DNA of 21,269 bases from Betaproteobacteria bacterium UBA931 (GCA_002293615.1 DBDN01000059.1:29874-51142), one strand, 5' to 3'. Shown: positions 1 through 7,890, counted from the first letter of the stretch. The notes: generated by a model from the sequence alone, not told the origin. Translations and numbers: made by a program.

Positions 1-852
1 GGTTCTCCAGATAATCCGATCGGTATGGCCTATATTGGCGGCTATGTTGAAACCTATAAAAATCAGGAGACGACGGCTGTTTATGGCGGTGACCAGAGAG
101 GAGGGCTGTGGCGCTTTAACTTGGAAAGCGATAATCCCCATGATTGGTATGTTACCAAAATGGCAGAATTGAAAGATTCAACGGGTAATCAGCAATGGGT
201 AACCACCGAGCCATGGCCGCAGCTTGATAAAGAAGGTAATCGTTGGGTGATTGTCGGGACAGGCGGCTTTCGCAATAACGATGACTTAACGTCAACAACA
301 CGGCACACGCTTTACGCCTTTCGTGATGGCGGGCGGGAAAGAGCGGATACATTTACCGATAAAACAAGAGACGACTTAACGGCGATCAGTGGCATTAGCC
401 AAGACGCTCCGGACTTGAGCGGCGAAAGCGGGTGGTACGAGGACATGGCCGCAGGCTATCATATTAATGTTTCACCAATCGGCGGTTTTAATATGGCGAT
501 TTACTCCGCGAATAAATACGTAGGCGGATTGCCGACGGGGGGATATCTTGCTGATTTGTGCGACAGCGCGGTATTTGATGGCAGAGCTTTTGCCCGTATG
601 CTCAATACCGGCGAATCAAAGATTATGGAAAATAATACCCTCAAAGATTATGTTGGCTTCTCGAAAGGCATTGCCGATATTGCATTGACCAAACGTATCA
701 ATGAAGACGGGGACGAGGAAATCACGATTTCCGTAAGCAGCCCCGATGGCTCGGGCCTTGATTCCTTAAGCCCGTCAATTGATGTTAGCGTACCTCCGCC
801 TGGTGGCGCGGGAAATGTGGGAAGGATCAATATTCGTTATATTGGCGAGTGA
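1..852 (+). CDS. pilY1: PilY1-like type IV pilus protein, C-terminal part (partial, 5' end outside window)
   Basis: The reading frame is open from base 1 and ends at TGA 850-852, giving about 283 residues with the start outside the window. The visible part carries the PilY1 beta-propeller signature: a VYGGDQRGGLWRFNL blade, then a DSTGN/TTEPWP segment and a VIVGTGGFRNNDDL blade followed by a TLYAFRDG strand. A GWYEDMAAGYHINVSPIGGF stretch matches the last propeller strands of the family. PilY1 proteins are large pilus-associated adhesins and minor-pilin assembly factors at the cell surface; their N-terminal half is variable and cannot be seen here. The tail ends in a Pro/Gly-rich strand segment (VPPPGGAGNVGRINIRYIGE). 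No other pilin genes lie in the window, so the pilus operon presumably continues to the left. It is convergent with ptsI. The family call is firm. Whether it is a functional pilus adhesin cannot be judged from a fragment. Confidence 0.82.
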   Translation, partial: GSPDNPIGMAYIGGYVETYKNQETTAVYGGDQRGGLWRFNLESDNPHDWYVTKMAELKDSTGNQQWVTTEPWPQLDKEGNRWVIVGTGGFRNNDDLTSTTRHTLYAFRDGGRERADTFTDKTRDDLTAISGISQDAPDLSGESGWYEDMAAGYHINVSPIGGFNMAIYSANKYVGGLPTGGYLADLCDSAVFDGRAFARMLNTGESKIMENNTLKDYVGFSKGIADIALTKRINEDGDEEITISVSSPDGSGLDSLSPSIDVSVPPPGGAGNVGRINIRYIGE

Positions 853-946
853 TTAATAAAAAGGGCGCATAAAAAAAGAAATATGATAAAAACCCGTCAT
901 GAACAGCCGAGAATACAGCGTTGATATAAACCTTGGTTTGTAAAAA

Positions 947-2695
947 TCAGAGACTGTTTATTTCGGCGATCAATGCCTGGATTTTGGTGGGTTGCGTACA
1001 GCGCAAGATACGGTCGGCAAGCTTTTTCAGTGCGGAAATGTCGGTGTTGATCACACGCTCTTTAACGGCCAATAAAGTGGAGGCCGGCATGGAGAAATGG
1101 CGCAAACCCAGGCCGAGCAGCAGACGGGTCATTTCCGGGTTTCCGGCCATTTCGCCACACATGGATATTGGCACTTTGGCGCGGTTGGCGCTTTTGATGA
1201 CATGAGCCAGAAGTTTGAGCATGGCTGGGTGTACCGGATCATAGAGCTGGGCAACGGCCTCGTCGGCTCGATCGATCGCCAGCATATACTGGATCAAATC
1301 ATTGGTGCCTATGGACAGAAATGAGAAATTTTTTAGAAAAGGCGTAATGGCTAACGCGGCGGCCGGCACTTCAATCATGGCGCCGATTTCAATGTCACGG
1401 TCGAAAGCGATATTTTCTTCGGCAAGCGTTTTTTTAACGGCGTTAATCGCATCAAACGTTTGTTCGATTTCTGAAACGGACGACAGCATCGGAATCATGA
1501 TTTTCAGCTTGCCGTAAGCGGAAGCGCGCAGAATCGCACGGAGTTGGATCGTGAATAACTCCGGTTCGGCGAAGCATAGACGAATCGCGCGCAGACCGAG
1601 GGCGGGGTTAGGCATGACGCGCGCCAACATATCGACTTGGGCGTTGATTTTGTCGTAACCGAGATCGAGGGTGCGCAAAATAACCGGTTTGCCTTTTATG
1701 CCGCGCACAACACGACGGTAAGCGAGAAATTGCGTGTGCTCATCGGGAAGCGTTTTCTGATTGAGATAAAGAAACTCGGTGCGGAACAAACCAATACCTT
1801 GCGCGCCAACTTTGAGCGCCAAAGACAAATCATCAGGAATTTCAATATTGACTGTCAGCGAAATATCAACATCGTCACGCGTTTTTGAACGTCGCCGCAC
1901 CAGCGACATCAACGCTTCGCGACGGGCTTTCTGTTTCTGGTAAAGCGCGCGGTATTGCGCCAGAACCACGCGGCTCGGGTTGACGATGATACAGTTTTGA
2001 TCGCCGTCCACAATGACCGTTTCGCCTTCGTGTACGATCTGGCGCGCCATACGCATGCCGACGAGCGCCGGAACGCCCAAGCTGCGCGCGACGATGGCGG
2101 TGTGCGACGTTGCGCCGCCAAGATCGGTAACGAATGCCGCAAAACGGCGGTGCTTGAATTGCAGCAAATCCGCGGGCGAAAGATCATGCGCAATGAGAAT
2201 CGTATGCGGATCGGAACTCGTTTCGGGGAGTGAATCAACGGCTTTTCCCATAAGCTGTTTGACGATTCGCTCGACGACTTGCATCACATCGAATTTCCGG
2301 TCGCGCAAGTATTCATCTTCAATTTGCCCGAATAACGCAATCCAGGCATCCATCTTCTGGACTAATGCCCATTCGGCATTGCAACCATGTTCAGCGATAT
2401 AAGCTTTGGTATCTTCGGTCAGCGAGACGTCGTTTAATAAGGTTTCCTGAACATCAATAAAGGCGTCGATATCATCGGCAAGCTCGGTGGCGGCCATTTC
2501 CTGGCGTAACACTTGAAGTTCGCGACGGACATCAATAATAGCTTTGTCGAGCCGGTTCTGTTCGGCAGAAACGTGTTCCGGCGCGATGCTGTATTGAGAA
2601 ACATCAAGCGTGGCATGTGAGACCAAGCGCGTTTTGCCGATGGCAATACCACCGGAAACGCCGATGCCGTGAAGCGAAAAGCTGCAGGAGGTCAT
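947..2695 (-). CDS. ptsI: PTS enzyme I (phosphoenolpyruvate-protein phosphotransferase)
   Basis: The 582-residue protein is close to the usual 575 for enzyme I. It takes phosphate from phosphoenolpyruvate onto a histidine and passes it to HPr in the cytoplasm. The N-terminal HPr-binding helical part (about 1-140) is followed by the swivelling phosphohistidine domain with GGATSHTAIVAR, where His198 is the phosphorylated residue. The C-terminal PEP-binding TIM barrel has GIGLFRTEFLYL, ALGLRAIRLCF, GAMIEVPAAAL, FLSIGTNDLIQYMLAIDR and PISMCGEMAGNPE, with Cys513 as the catalytic acid. The ATG at 2695 has an AAGG ribosome site about 9 bases upstream. It lies 23 bases behind ptsH and is the last gene of the minus-strand run pepE-gshB-EIIA-ptsH-ptsI. 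All catalytic segments are intact. With only EIIA(Man) beside it and no EIIB or EIIC, the relay probably serves regulation more than sugar uptake; that is inference. Confidence 0.96.
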   Translation of the reverse strand: MTSCSFSLHGIGVSGGIAIGKTRLVSHATLDVSQYSIAPEHVSAEQNRLDKAIIDVRRELQVLRQEMAATELADDIDAFIDVQETLLNDVSLTEDTKAYIAEHGCNAEWALVQKMDAWIALFGQIEDEYLRDRKFDVMQVVERIVKQLMGKAVDSLPETSSDPHTILIAHDLSPADLLQFKHRRFAAFVTDLGGATSHTAIVARSLGVPALVGMRMARQIVHEGETVIVDGDQNCIIVNPSRVVLAQYRALYQKQKARREALMSLVRRRSKTRDDVDISLTVNIEIPDDLSLALKVGAQGIGLFRTEFLYLNQKTLPDEHTQFLAYRRVVRGIKGKPVILRTLDLGYDKINAQVDMLARVMPNPALGLRAIRLCFAEPELFTIQLRAILRASAYGKLKIMIPMLSSVSEIEQTFDAINAVKKTLAEENIAFDRDIEIGAMIEVPAAALAITPFLKNFSFLSIGTNDLIQYMLAIDRADEAVAQLYDPVHPAMLKLLAHVIKSANRAKVPISMCGEMAGNPEMTRLLLGLGLRHFSMPASTLLAVKERVINTDISALKKLADRILRCTQPTKIQALIAEINSL

Positions 2696-2718
2696 GAGAT
2701 ACCTTTTAGCCCAAGCAT

Positions 2719-2988
2719 CTATTCGCCTTCGCCAAAATAATCGTTGACCAGTGCTTCAAGCGCATCGAGCGCTTCCGTTTCTTGTGGGCCGTTGGTTTCC
2801 AGCGTGATGACGGAGCCGCGTCCGGCGGCAAGCATCATGACGCCCATAATGCTTTTGGCGTTAATGCGCCGCCCGTTGCGCTCCATAAAAATATCACATG
2901 GAAAACGCGACGCGAGTTGAGTCAGTTTTGCCGATGCTCGCGCGTGCAAGCCAAGTTTGTTGACGATTTCGACATTACGACGCGGCAC
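2719..2988 (-). CDS. ptsH: HPr phosphocarrier protein, GTG start overlapping the EIIA gene
   Basis: HPr accepts phosphate from enzyme I on a histidine and passes it to EIIA proteins. Starting at GTG 2988 gives 89 residues beginning VPRRNVEIVNKLGLHARASA. With this start the active-site histidine falls at position 15 and the regulatory serine, in the NAKSIMGVMML motif, at position 46, exactly the canonical HPr numbers. A GAGGAAA ribosome site sits just upstream of the GTG. A longer frame with an ATG at 3060 would add 24 basic residues that no HPr has, so I reject that start. The first 14 bases overlap the end of the EIIA gene, which suggests translational coupling. The kept Ser46 leaves room for HPr kinase control, but no hprK is in the window. 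Confidence 0.95.
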   Translation of the reverse strand: MPRRNVEIVNKLGLHARASAKLTQLASRFPCDIFMERNGRRINAKSIMGVMMLAAGRGSVITLETNGPQETEALDALEALVNDYFGEGE

Positions 2989-3418
2989 AGCTATTTTCCT
3001 CTTCTTCGTTGCAGTCCAAAAACAAAATGCCGTCATGCGCGCCGGAGAGCGCTTTTTCAACGGTTTTTTTCAATCCCTGTTCACGGTAAGTCAGCGCACG
3101 CACCAGCATCGGAACGCTGGCGCCGCACAGCAGCGCAACCTTGCCGGGCATAAGCAATTGTCGGGCAACGCGAAAAGGCGTTGCGCCGCAGATATCGGTG
3201 ATGATCAGCACACCCATGCCGCGATCAAGGACATTGACTGCCTGCGCGACTTTTTCCGTCAGCCGCTGGATATCGTCGTCGATTTGTGCGGAGAGCGCCA
3301 CACAGTTTTCCGGCGCTTCGCCTAGCACATGCATGGATACCGCCAGAAACGCTTCGGCGAGCGGAGCATGCATCAGAAGCAAGATCCCGACAAATGGATG
3401 TGTTTTGGGCGAATTCAT
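2975..3418 (-). CDS. PTS EIIA component, mannose (EIIA-Man) family
   Basis: A 147-residue cytoplasmic EIIA domain of the mannose/fructose-sorbose type. It would take phosphate from HPr. The N-terminal strand FVGILLLMHAPLAEAFL holds the expected phosphorylated histidine, His17 with this start, and the later VLIITDICGATPFRVARQL corresponds to the family's DIFGGTP loop. The usual H-G-P-L-G around the histidine reads H-A-P-L-A here, a mild departure. In betaproteobacteria a lone EIIA(Man) encoded between gshB and ptsH is a familiar arrangement and is thought to be regulatory because no partner permease is encoded nearby. The start at ATG 3418 lacks a clear ribosome site and gives about nine extra residues ahead of the first strand. 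No better start is seen, because the Val codon at position 10 is GTC. Confidence 0.88.
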   Translation of the reverse strand: MNSPKTHPFVGILLLMHAPLAEAFLAVSMHVLGEAPENCVALSAQIDDDIQRLTEKVAQAVNVLDRGMGVLIITDICGATPFRVARQLLMPGKVALLCGASVPMLVRALTYREQGLKKTVEKALSGAHDGILFLDCNEEEENSCAAS

Positions 3419-3449
3419 GTATGTTTCGAAAGCCGGACTAAAATCATCG

Positions 3450-4391
3450 CTAGCTTACCGCGCTTTCCAGTTTTTGCACAAATAATTCGGCGGGATCAAA
3501 ATCAGTCTGCTCATGGATTTCAACAAAACAGGTTGGGCTGGTTACGTTGATCTCGGTGAGTCGGCCGCCGATCATATCCAGCCCGACGATAAATAAACCG
3601 AGCGCTTTCATGAGTGGCGCGATTTTTTCCGCGATCTGTTTTTCCATTGTGGTAAGCGGCATTGCGACGCCGCGGCCGCCCGCCGCCAAATTGCCGCGGG
3701 TTTCGCCACTTTTGGGAATACGCGCCAGCGCATACGGCACGACTTCGCCATCGATGACCAGTACGCGTTTATCGCCCTCACGAATTTCCGGAATAAAACG
3801 TTGCACCATCACGGTATGCGCGACAATGCCGTTTAAGGTTTCGACGATGACATTGCGGTTTGGGTCGTCGGCGCGCACCCGGAAAATAGAAGCGCCGCCC
3901 ATCCCGTCGAGCGGTTTGAGAATGACGTCCTGATGTGTATCGATAAAATCCTGCAACAGCAACGGATTGCGTGTGACCAGCGTCGGCGGAATAAATTCGG
4001 GGAAGCGCAAAATGGCCATCTTCTCATTGAAGTCGCGAACGCTTTGCGGCTTATTAAGTATCGGTACACCGGCGCGTTCGGCACTTTCCAGAAGATATGT
4101 TGTGTAAACGTATTCCATGTTAAACGGAGGATCTTTGCGCATCAGAATGGCGTTGAAGTTAGTCAGCGGCAAAGATTTGATCGGTTCGGCTTGGTACCAG
4201 TGGGTATTGTCGGCAAAAATACTGAGCGCGCGTGCTTGTGCCTGCGCGTTGCTGCCAGTAACGGAAAGATCGCTCATTTCACAGGCGTAAATATGGTGGC
4301 CGTGCCGTACAAGTGCACGCATCATTGCGATGCTGGAATCTTTGTATGCCTTGAGTTGCGGCAGCGGATCGAGAATAAAAAGTATTTTCAT
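3450..4391 (-). CDS. gshB: Glutathione synthetase
   Basis: The 313-residue protein joins gamma-glutamylcysteine and glycine with ATP to make glutathione. Length and sequence match bacterial GshB (about 316). The N-terminal MKILFILDPLPQLKAYKDSS is the typical GshB start. RKDPPFNMEYVYTTYLLE is the family substrate-domain motif. The ATP-grasp core shows VILKPLDGMGGASIFRV (P-loop-like lid), then VQRFIPEIREGDKRVLVIDG, the glycine-rich RGNLAAGGRG loop, and the metal-binding GLDMIGGRLTEINVTSPT near the C-terminus. The ATG at 4391 is 18 bases behind the end of pepE, and EIIA follows 31 bases on, so the genes are probably co-transcribed. No gshA is in the window. The call is secure. Confidence 0.96.
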   Translation of the reverse strand: MKILFILDPLPQLKAYKDSSIAMMRALVRHGHHIYACEMSDLSVTGSNAQAQARALSIFADNTHWYQAEPIKSLPLTNFNAILMRKDPPFNMEYVYTTYLLESAERAGVPILNKPQSVRDFNEKMAILRFPEFIPPTLVTRNPLLLQDFIDTHQDVILKPLDGMGGASIFRVRADDPNRNVIVETLNGIVAHTVMVQRFIPEIREGDKRVLVIDGEVVPYALARIPKSGETRGNLAAGGRGVAMPLTTMEKQIAEKIAPLMKALGLFIVGLDMIGGRLTEINVTSPTCFVEIHEQTDFDPAELFVQKLESAVS

Positions 4392-4409
4392 GGCGGATCG
4401 TAATAAAAA

Positions 4410-5105
4410 TCAGAATGGGGGCAACAACCCGGGTGCAATTTCACGGGGTTCTGCATCGGCAACGAAAAGTATGCCATTTTTACTGCCGCGCAAATAGGCT
4501 GCGGTAGAGGAAATGTGCAACCAGTCGCCTTCGGGCAAGCCGAATACACGGATATCGGGATGAGCGACCAGATATTCGGCGATGCGTTGGTCGCGGGTTT
4601 CGCCTTGATGTCCGGGAGGCAACGCGTTGGTGTAGTGCGGGTTGATCTGAAAATCAATCAGGTGAAATGCGGAAAGGCCGCAAGGGTCCACAATAGGCAT
4701 ATCGTTGGTGGTGCCGATGGTCGGGCACGCCATATTGGCGCCAGCGCTCCAGCCCACATAGAGCGCGCCTTCGCGGACGCGATGGGCAACGGCATTGAGA
4801 AATGCGCGGTCGCGACATTCTTTTAGTAGCTGCCAAGTATTACCGCCGCCGACAATAATGCATTCGGCACGGGCGATTTCGCCGAGCGGATCGGCGACTT
4901 GATGTGCTGAAACGATATCCAGCCCGGTTTCTTTGAGCGCGCTGCGTACGTTGTCCAGATAATTGTCCCAAGAGTGAATGACGCTGGCAAACGGGATAAA
5001 GCACGCGCGACAACGGCCGTTTAATGCTTTTATCATTTCCGGTATGGCGTGCGCTAGATAATTGCCACCGTCGGCTCTTGAGTTGCTGAATAATAAAAGC
5101 TCCAT
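4410..5105 (-). CDS. pepE: Dipeptidase E (alpha-aspartyl dipeptidase, peptidase S51)
   Basis: A cytoplasmic serine peptidase that cleaves Asp-X dipeptides. From ATG 5105 it has 231 residues, and this numbering places the catalytic triad at Ser120 (GWSAGANMACPT), Asp135 (TTNDMPIVDP) and His157 (INPHYTN), the same positions as in the characterised Salmonella enzyme. The oxyanion-side loop VGGGNTWQLL is also present. An ATG six codons upstream (5123) is possible, but 5105 has a GGAG ribosome site seven bases before it and gives the family's MELLLFSNS start. It is the first gene of the run pepE-gshB-EIIA-ptsH-ptsI and is divergent from argB. Recycling dipeptides upstream of glutathione synthesis is a plausible shared theme; that link is inference. 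Confidence 0.95.
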   Translation of the reverse strand: MELLLFSNSRADGGNYLAHAIPEMIKALNGRCRACFIPFASVIHSWDNYLDNVRSALKETGLDIVSAHQVADPLGEIARAECIIVGGGNTWQLLKECRDRAFLNAVAHRVREGALYVGWSAGANMACPTIGTTNDMPIVDPCGLSAFHLIDFQINPHYTNALPPGHQGETRDQRIAEYLVAHPDIRVFGLPEGDWLHISSTAAYLRGSKNGILFVADAEPREIAPGLLPPF

Positions 5106-5250
5106 GGGAATCTCCGTAAACAATAGTTAATAATACGTCATGGTGGCGGGCATTGGCTATGGCCGCTGTAACCGGGCGCGTCGTTTTACCGATTCGGAGT
5201 ACAATCGGCAACATTGGCCGAGGTTGGCGGCTTTTTTTGTTTTTGCCCAT

Positions 5251-6144
5251 ATGAATACAGACGTTACTTCTCCTGCGCACAAGGCGGCGGTTTTGTCCGA
5301 AGCGTTACCATATATTCAACGCTTTCATGGCTGCACGATCGTCATTAAATATGGTGGCAACGCAATGATTGAGCCGAAGCTCAAGGCCGGCTTTGCCCGC
5401 GATGTGGTTATGCTGAAGCTGATCGGGATGAATCCGGTCATCGTTCATGGCGGTGGCCCGCAAATCGGTGAGCTTCTGGAAAAGATGAAAATAGAAAGCG
5501 CGTTCGTGCAAGGAATGCGCATTACCGATGAGCGGGTGATGACGGTTGTGGAAATGGTGCTCGGCGAATTGAATCAGGAAATTGTCAGCCTGATTAATCA
5601 GCATGGCGGGCGGGCGGTCGGTTTGACCGGGCAGGACGGAAAACTTATTCGCGCCCGGCGCATGAAGCTGGTGAGTAAAGACGATGGCAACGATCTCGAT
5701 TTGGGTTTGGTTGGTGAGATTGAAAAGATTGAGCCGGAATTGGTCGACTTATTGGTATCGCGCAATTTTGTACCGGTTGTGGCGCCGATAGGCATGGGGC
5801 CGAACGGGGAGGCGTTCAATATCAATGCTGATCTTGTGGCCGGAAAACTTGCCGAGCGGTTGGAAGCGGAAAAACTGATTATGTTGACCAATACGGCGGG
5901 TGTGCTTGATCAAACGGGTGAATTGGTGACTGGATTGAGCGCAAGCCGGATTGAAAAGATGTTTGCCGATGGTACGATTCACGGCGGGATGTTGCCCAAA
6001 ATCGGTTCGGCGTTGGACGCCGTCAAAGGCGGCGTGAAAAGTGCGCACATTATCGACGGGCGTGTTCCGCATGCGTTGCTGCTGGAGTTGATGACGGATG
6101 CCGGCGTGGGTACTAAAATTTCCGCAGATAAACCCGATCATTGA
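5251..6144 (+). CDS. argB: Acetylglutamate kinase
   Basis: Phosphorylates N-acetylglutamate, the second step of arginine synthesis. The 297-residue frame from ATG 5251 matches the family. Amino acid kinase motifs are clear: TIVIKYGGNAM with the phosphate-binding Lys33, VIVHGGGPQIGELL (substrate loop), FNINADLVAGKLAERLEAEK and IMLTNTAGVLD (nucleotide side), and GGMLPKIGSALDAVKGGV near the end. An N-terminal helix (about residues 10-26, HKAAVLSEALPYIQRF) precedes the first strand; this helix is typical of hexameric, arginine-inhibited forms, so feedback inhibition is likely. The frame stays open 37 codons upstream, but that part is rich in Arg and unlike the family. The start has only a weak ribosome site. 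slmA follows 17 bases after the stop. Confidence 0.96.
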   Translation: MNTDVTSPAHKAAVLSEALPYIQRFHGCTIVIKYGGNAMIEPKLKAGFARDVVMLKLIGMNPVIVHGGGPQIGELLEKMKIESAFVQGMRITDERVMTVVEMVLGELNQEIVSLINQHGGRAVGLTGQDGKLIRARRMKLVSKDDGNDLDLGLVGEIEKIEPELVDLLVSRNFVPVVAPIGMGPNGEAFNINADLVAGKLAERLEAEKLIMLTNTAGVLDQTGELVTGLSASRIEKMFADGTIHGGMLPKIGSALDAVKGGVKSAHIIDGRVPHALLLELMTDAGVGTKISADKPDH

Positions 6145-6161
6145 TTCAGGAAGAACGAGAC

Positions 6162-6743
6162 ATGGCTGCGAAACAGGGAGAGCGTCGTGTACAGATTTTG
6201 CAGATGCTGGCGAGCATGCTGGAGGATCCGCGCGGCGAAAAAATCACGACGGCGGCGTTGGCCAAGCGGTTGGACGTTTCTGAGGCAGCGCTTTATCGGC
6301 ATTTTGCCAGCAAAGCACAGATGTTCGACGGATTGATCGAATTCATTGAAACCACACTTTTTTCCTTGATCAACAAAATTCAGAATGAGCGCATTGATGG
6401 TGCGGCGCAAGTCGAACAGATTGTTTTTATGTTGTTCGGTTTTGCTGAAAAAAACCCGGGGATGATGCGCGTCTTGACGGGTGAAGCATTGGTGTACGAA
6501 CACGAGCGTTTGCAACAGCGCATCAATCAGTTGTACGATAAACTCGAAGCGGCCATTCGGCAATCGTTACGTGTCGCGCAAGCATCGGGTCAGGTCGAAC
6601 GGACATTTGATGTTTCTGCGTATGCGACAGTATTGCTTGCGTTTGTGATTGGACGTTGGCAGCTTTTTGTCAAAAGCGGTTTTCGTAATGAGCTACAAAA
6701 AGACTGGGCGCAGCAAAAAGAGTTTTTGCTGCGCTTCGCTTGA
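6162..6743 (+). CDS. slmA: Nucleoid occlusion factor SlmA (TetR family)
   Basis: A 193-residue TetR-fold DNA-binding protein. The N-terminal helix-turn-helix is ITTAALAKRLDVSEAALYRHFASKAQMFDGLIEFIE (about residues 28-63). The rest is the all-helical SlmA body, with the family-typical NPGMMRVLTGEALVYEHERLQQRINQLYDKLE stretch. SlmA binds sites scattered over the chromosome and stops FtsZ rings forming over the nucleoid. ATG 6162 has an AGGAAG ribosome site nine bases upstream; a start at 6141 would overlap argB and add seven non-family residues. Placement after argB is common in betaproteobacteria. The last codons contain a perfect 12-bp inverted repeat, listed separately. A generic TetR repressor is the only alternative. 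Confidence 0.9.
   Translation: MAAKQGERRVQILQMLASMLEDPRGEKITTAALAKRLDVSEAALYRHFASKAQMFDGLIEFIETTLFSLINKIQNERIDGAAQVEQIVFMLFGFAEKNPGMMRVLTGEALVYEHERLQQRINQLYDKLEAAIRQSLRVAQASGQVERTFDVSAYATVLLAFVIGRWQLFVKSGFRNELQKDWAQQKEFLLRFA
6708..6734. repeat. 12-bp perfect inverted repeat in the last codons of slmA
   Basis: The arm GCGCAGCAAAAA (6708-6719) and its exact reverse complement (6723-6734) flank a three-base loop, GAG. It lies inside the slmA coding frame (AQQKEFLLRF), nine bases before the stop, and upstream of the convergent ABM monooxygenase gene. In either direction the transcript could fold into a GC-based stem with an A-U upper part. It may act as a 3'-end stabiliser or weak terminator, or be chance. 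Confidence 0.5.
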
Positions 6744-6772
6744 GGAATTTTAAGAGGCTTTACGGAGAATCG

Positions 6773-7078
6773 TTAAATCGATGTGATTTCGGTCATGATT
6801 CGCGGCGCCAGCGAATACATGTGTTTACCGATGAGCGGCGCAAAATCACGGAAATAATCCGATTCCAGATGCGCGTCGAGCGCCTCCTGGTTTTCCCATA
6901 CCTGAGAAAAGCAAAACTCCGTAGGGTCTTCGATAGTTTTTAGTAAAACGCTGAGCAAGTTGCCGGGCGCGCTGCGAGTGCGGCGCACAAATTGCGTTAG
7001 CTTATTAATGAAATTTTCATGCGATAAAAGCTCGTGATTTTTGACGGTAAATAAAACAACAACATGAATTGCTCCCAT
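6773..7078 (-). CDS. ABM-fold putative quinol monooxygenase (YgiN-like)
   Basis: A 101-residue single-domain protein of the antibiotic biosynthesis monooxygenase (ABM) family. It opens with the strand AIHVVVLFTVKNHE, has a central FVRRTRSAPGNLLSVLL helix-strand pair, and then the signature EFCFSQVWENQEALDAHLESDYFRDF, where the W-x-(N/S)-x-E-A-L-x-x-H motif is diagnostic. Family members are cofactor-free dimers that oxidise quinols or related phenolics; many have no known substrate. ATG 7078 has an AAGGAG ribosome site eight bases upstream. It sits 70 bases downstream of the pirin gene on the same strand, so the two are probably co-transcribed, and a pirin-type quercetinase beside a quinol oxygenase suggests a shared role against reactive aromatics. 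The substrate is unknown. Confidence 0.85.
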   Translation of the reverse strand: MGAIHVVVLFTVKNHELLSHENFINKLTQFVRRTRSAPGNLLSVLLKTIEDPTEFCFSQVWENQEALDAHLESDYFRDFAPLIGKHMYSLAPRIMTEITSI

Positions 7079-7148
7079 GACGTTTCTCCTTGTTTCCTGT
7101 TAATAGCGATTCCGCGAGGTGCCGTATCGCGAAACTGCCGAAAAATTA

Positions 7149-7868
7149 TTAAAAAGCAGGTAATTCGTTTGGACGCATGTCAAATATTAGCACTTCGGCG
7201 GCATTGCCGTCAGAAAAGCGCAGCGCATTTTCATCGCGAATGCGCACGCCGTCTCCGGCCGCCAGCTTTAGACCGTTTACCGTTAGCGCTCCGCGTGCCA
7301 GGTGGGCAAAGGCATAGCGATTTTTGGGCAAAGTCAGCGTCGCCTTTTCGTCGTTATCAAACAAGCCGACATGGACACGAATATCTTGATAGACGGACAG
7401 CGTGCTCTCTTCGCCATTGGGTGAAATCACCAGCCGCAACTTGCCGCGCTTTTCTTCATCGGAGAAATGCGCTTGCTGGTAACGTGGCACCACGCCTTTT
7501 TTGTCCGGTACGATCCAGATCTGCAAAAAATGAACGCTTTCATTGGGCAGAGGATTGAATTCACTGTGCAAAATACCAGAACCTGCGCTCATCATCTGAA
7601 TATCGCCGGGATAAATAACTGAGCCGTTACCTATCGAATCCTTGTGTTCCAGCGCGCCGTCGAGTACATAGGAAAAAATTTCCATGTCGCGGTGCGGATG
7701 GGTGCCGAAACCCTTGCCGGGTTTGACGAGGTCATCGTTGATGACCAGAAGATCGGAAAACCCGATTTCGTGTGGGTCATAATAATTGGCAAAGGAAAAA
7801 GTATGCTGCGTAAAAAGCCAGCCATGGTTTGCCGAGCCGCGTTCTTTCGCTTTTCTAATGTTAAGCAT
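7149..7868 (-). CDS. Pirin family protein, YhhW-type (putative quercetin 2,3-dioxygenase)
   Basis: A 239-residue bicupin closely resembling E. coli YhhW over the N-terminal half: RKAKERGSANHGWL, HTFSFANYYDP, INDDLV and GFGTHPHRDMEI. The four metal ligands of pirins are all there: His57, His59 (THPHRD), His101 and Glu103 (GILHSEFNP). YhhW and human pirin open the flavonol quercetin in vitro; the natural substrate is not settled. The C-terminal cupin (about 135-239) is more divergent, as usual. The start at ATG 7868 gives the family N-terminus (MLNIRKA). It is divergent from a LysR gene of the YhaJ type, and in E. coli yhaJ also lies next to a pirin gene (yhaK), so regulation by that neighbour is likely. 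The regulator gene carries a frameshift here. Confidence 0.93.
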   Translation of the reverse strand: MLNIRKAKERGSANHGWLFTQHTFSFANYYDPHEIGFSDLLVINDDLVKPGKGFGTHPHRDMEIFSYVLDGALEHKDSIGNGSVIYPGDIQMMSAGSGILHSEFNPLPNESVHFLQIWIVPDKKGVVPRYQQAHFSDEEKRGKLRLVISPNGEESTLSVYQDIRVHVGLFDNDEKATLTLPKNRYAFAHLARGALTVNGLKLAAGDGVRIRDENALRFSDGNAAEVLIFDMRPNELPAF

Positions 7869-7890
7869 ATTGTTGGGCCTTTCGTTTCGT

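Noticed and set aside
928..939. AAACC-TT-GGTTT palindrome between pilY1 and ptsI as a terminator
   Set aside because: The stem is only five pairs and AT-rich with no U-tract, so it is too weak to call.
5185..5205. TTTACC and TACAAT before argB as a promoter
   Set aside because: The spacer is only nine bases; no suitable -35 was found at 16-18 bases from TACAAT.
5140..5250. A longer argB start giving 37 extra residues
   Set aside because: The extension is Arg-rich, unlike acetylglutamate kinases, and falls in the pepE/argB promoter region; ATG 5251 gives the family N-terminus.
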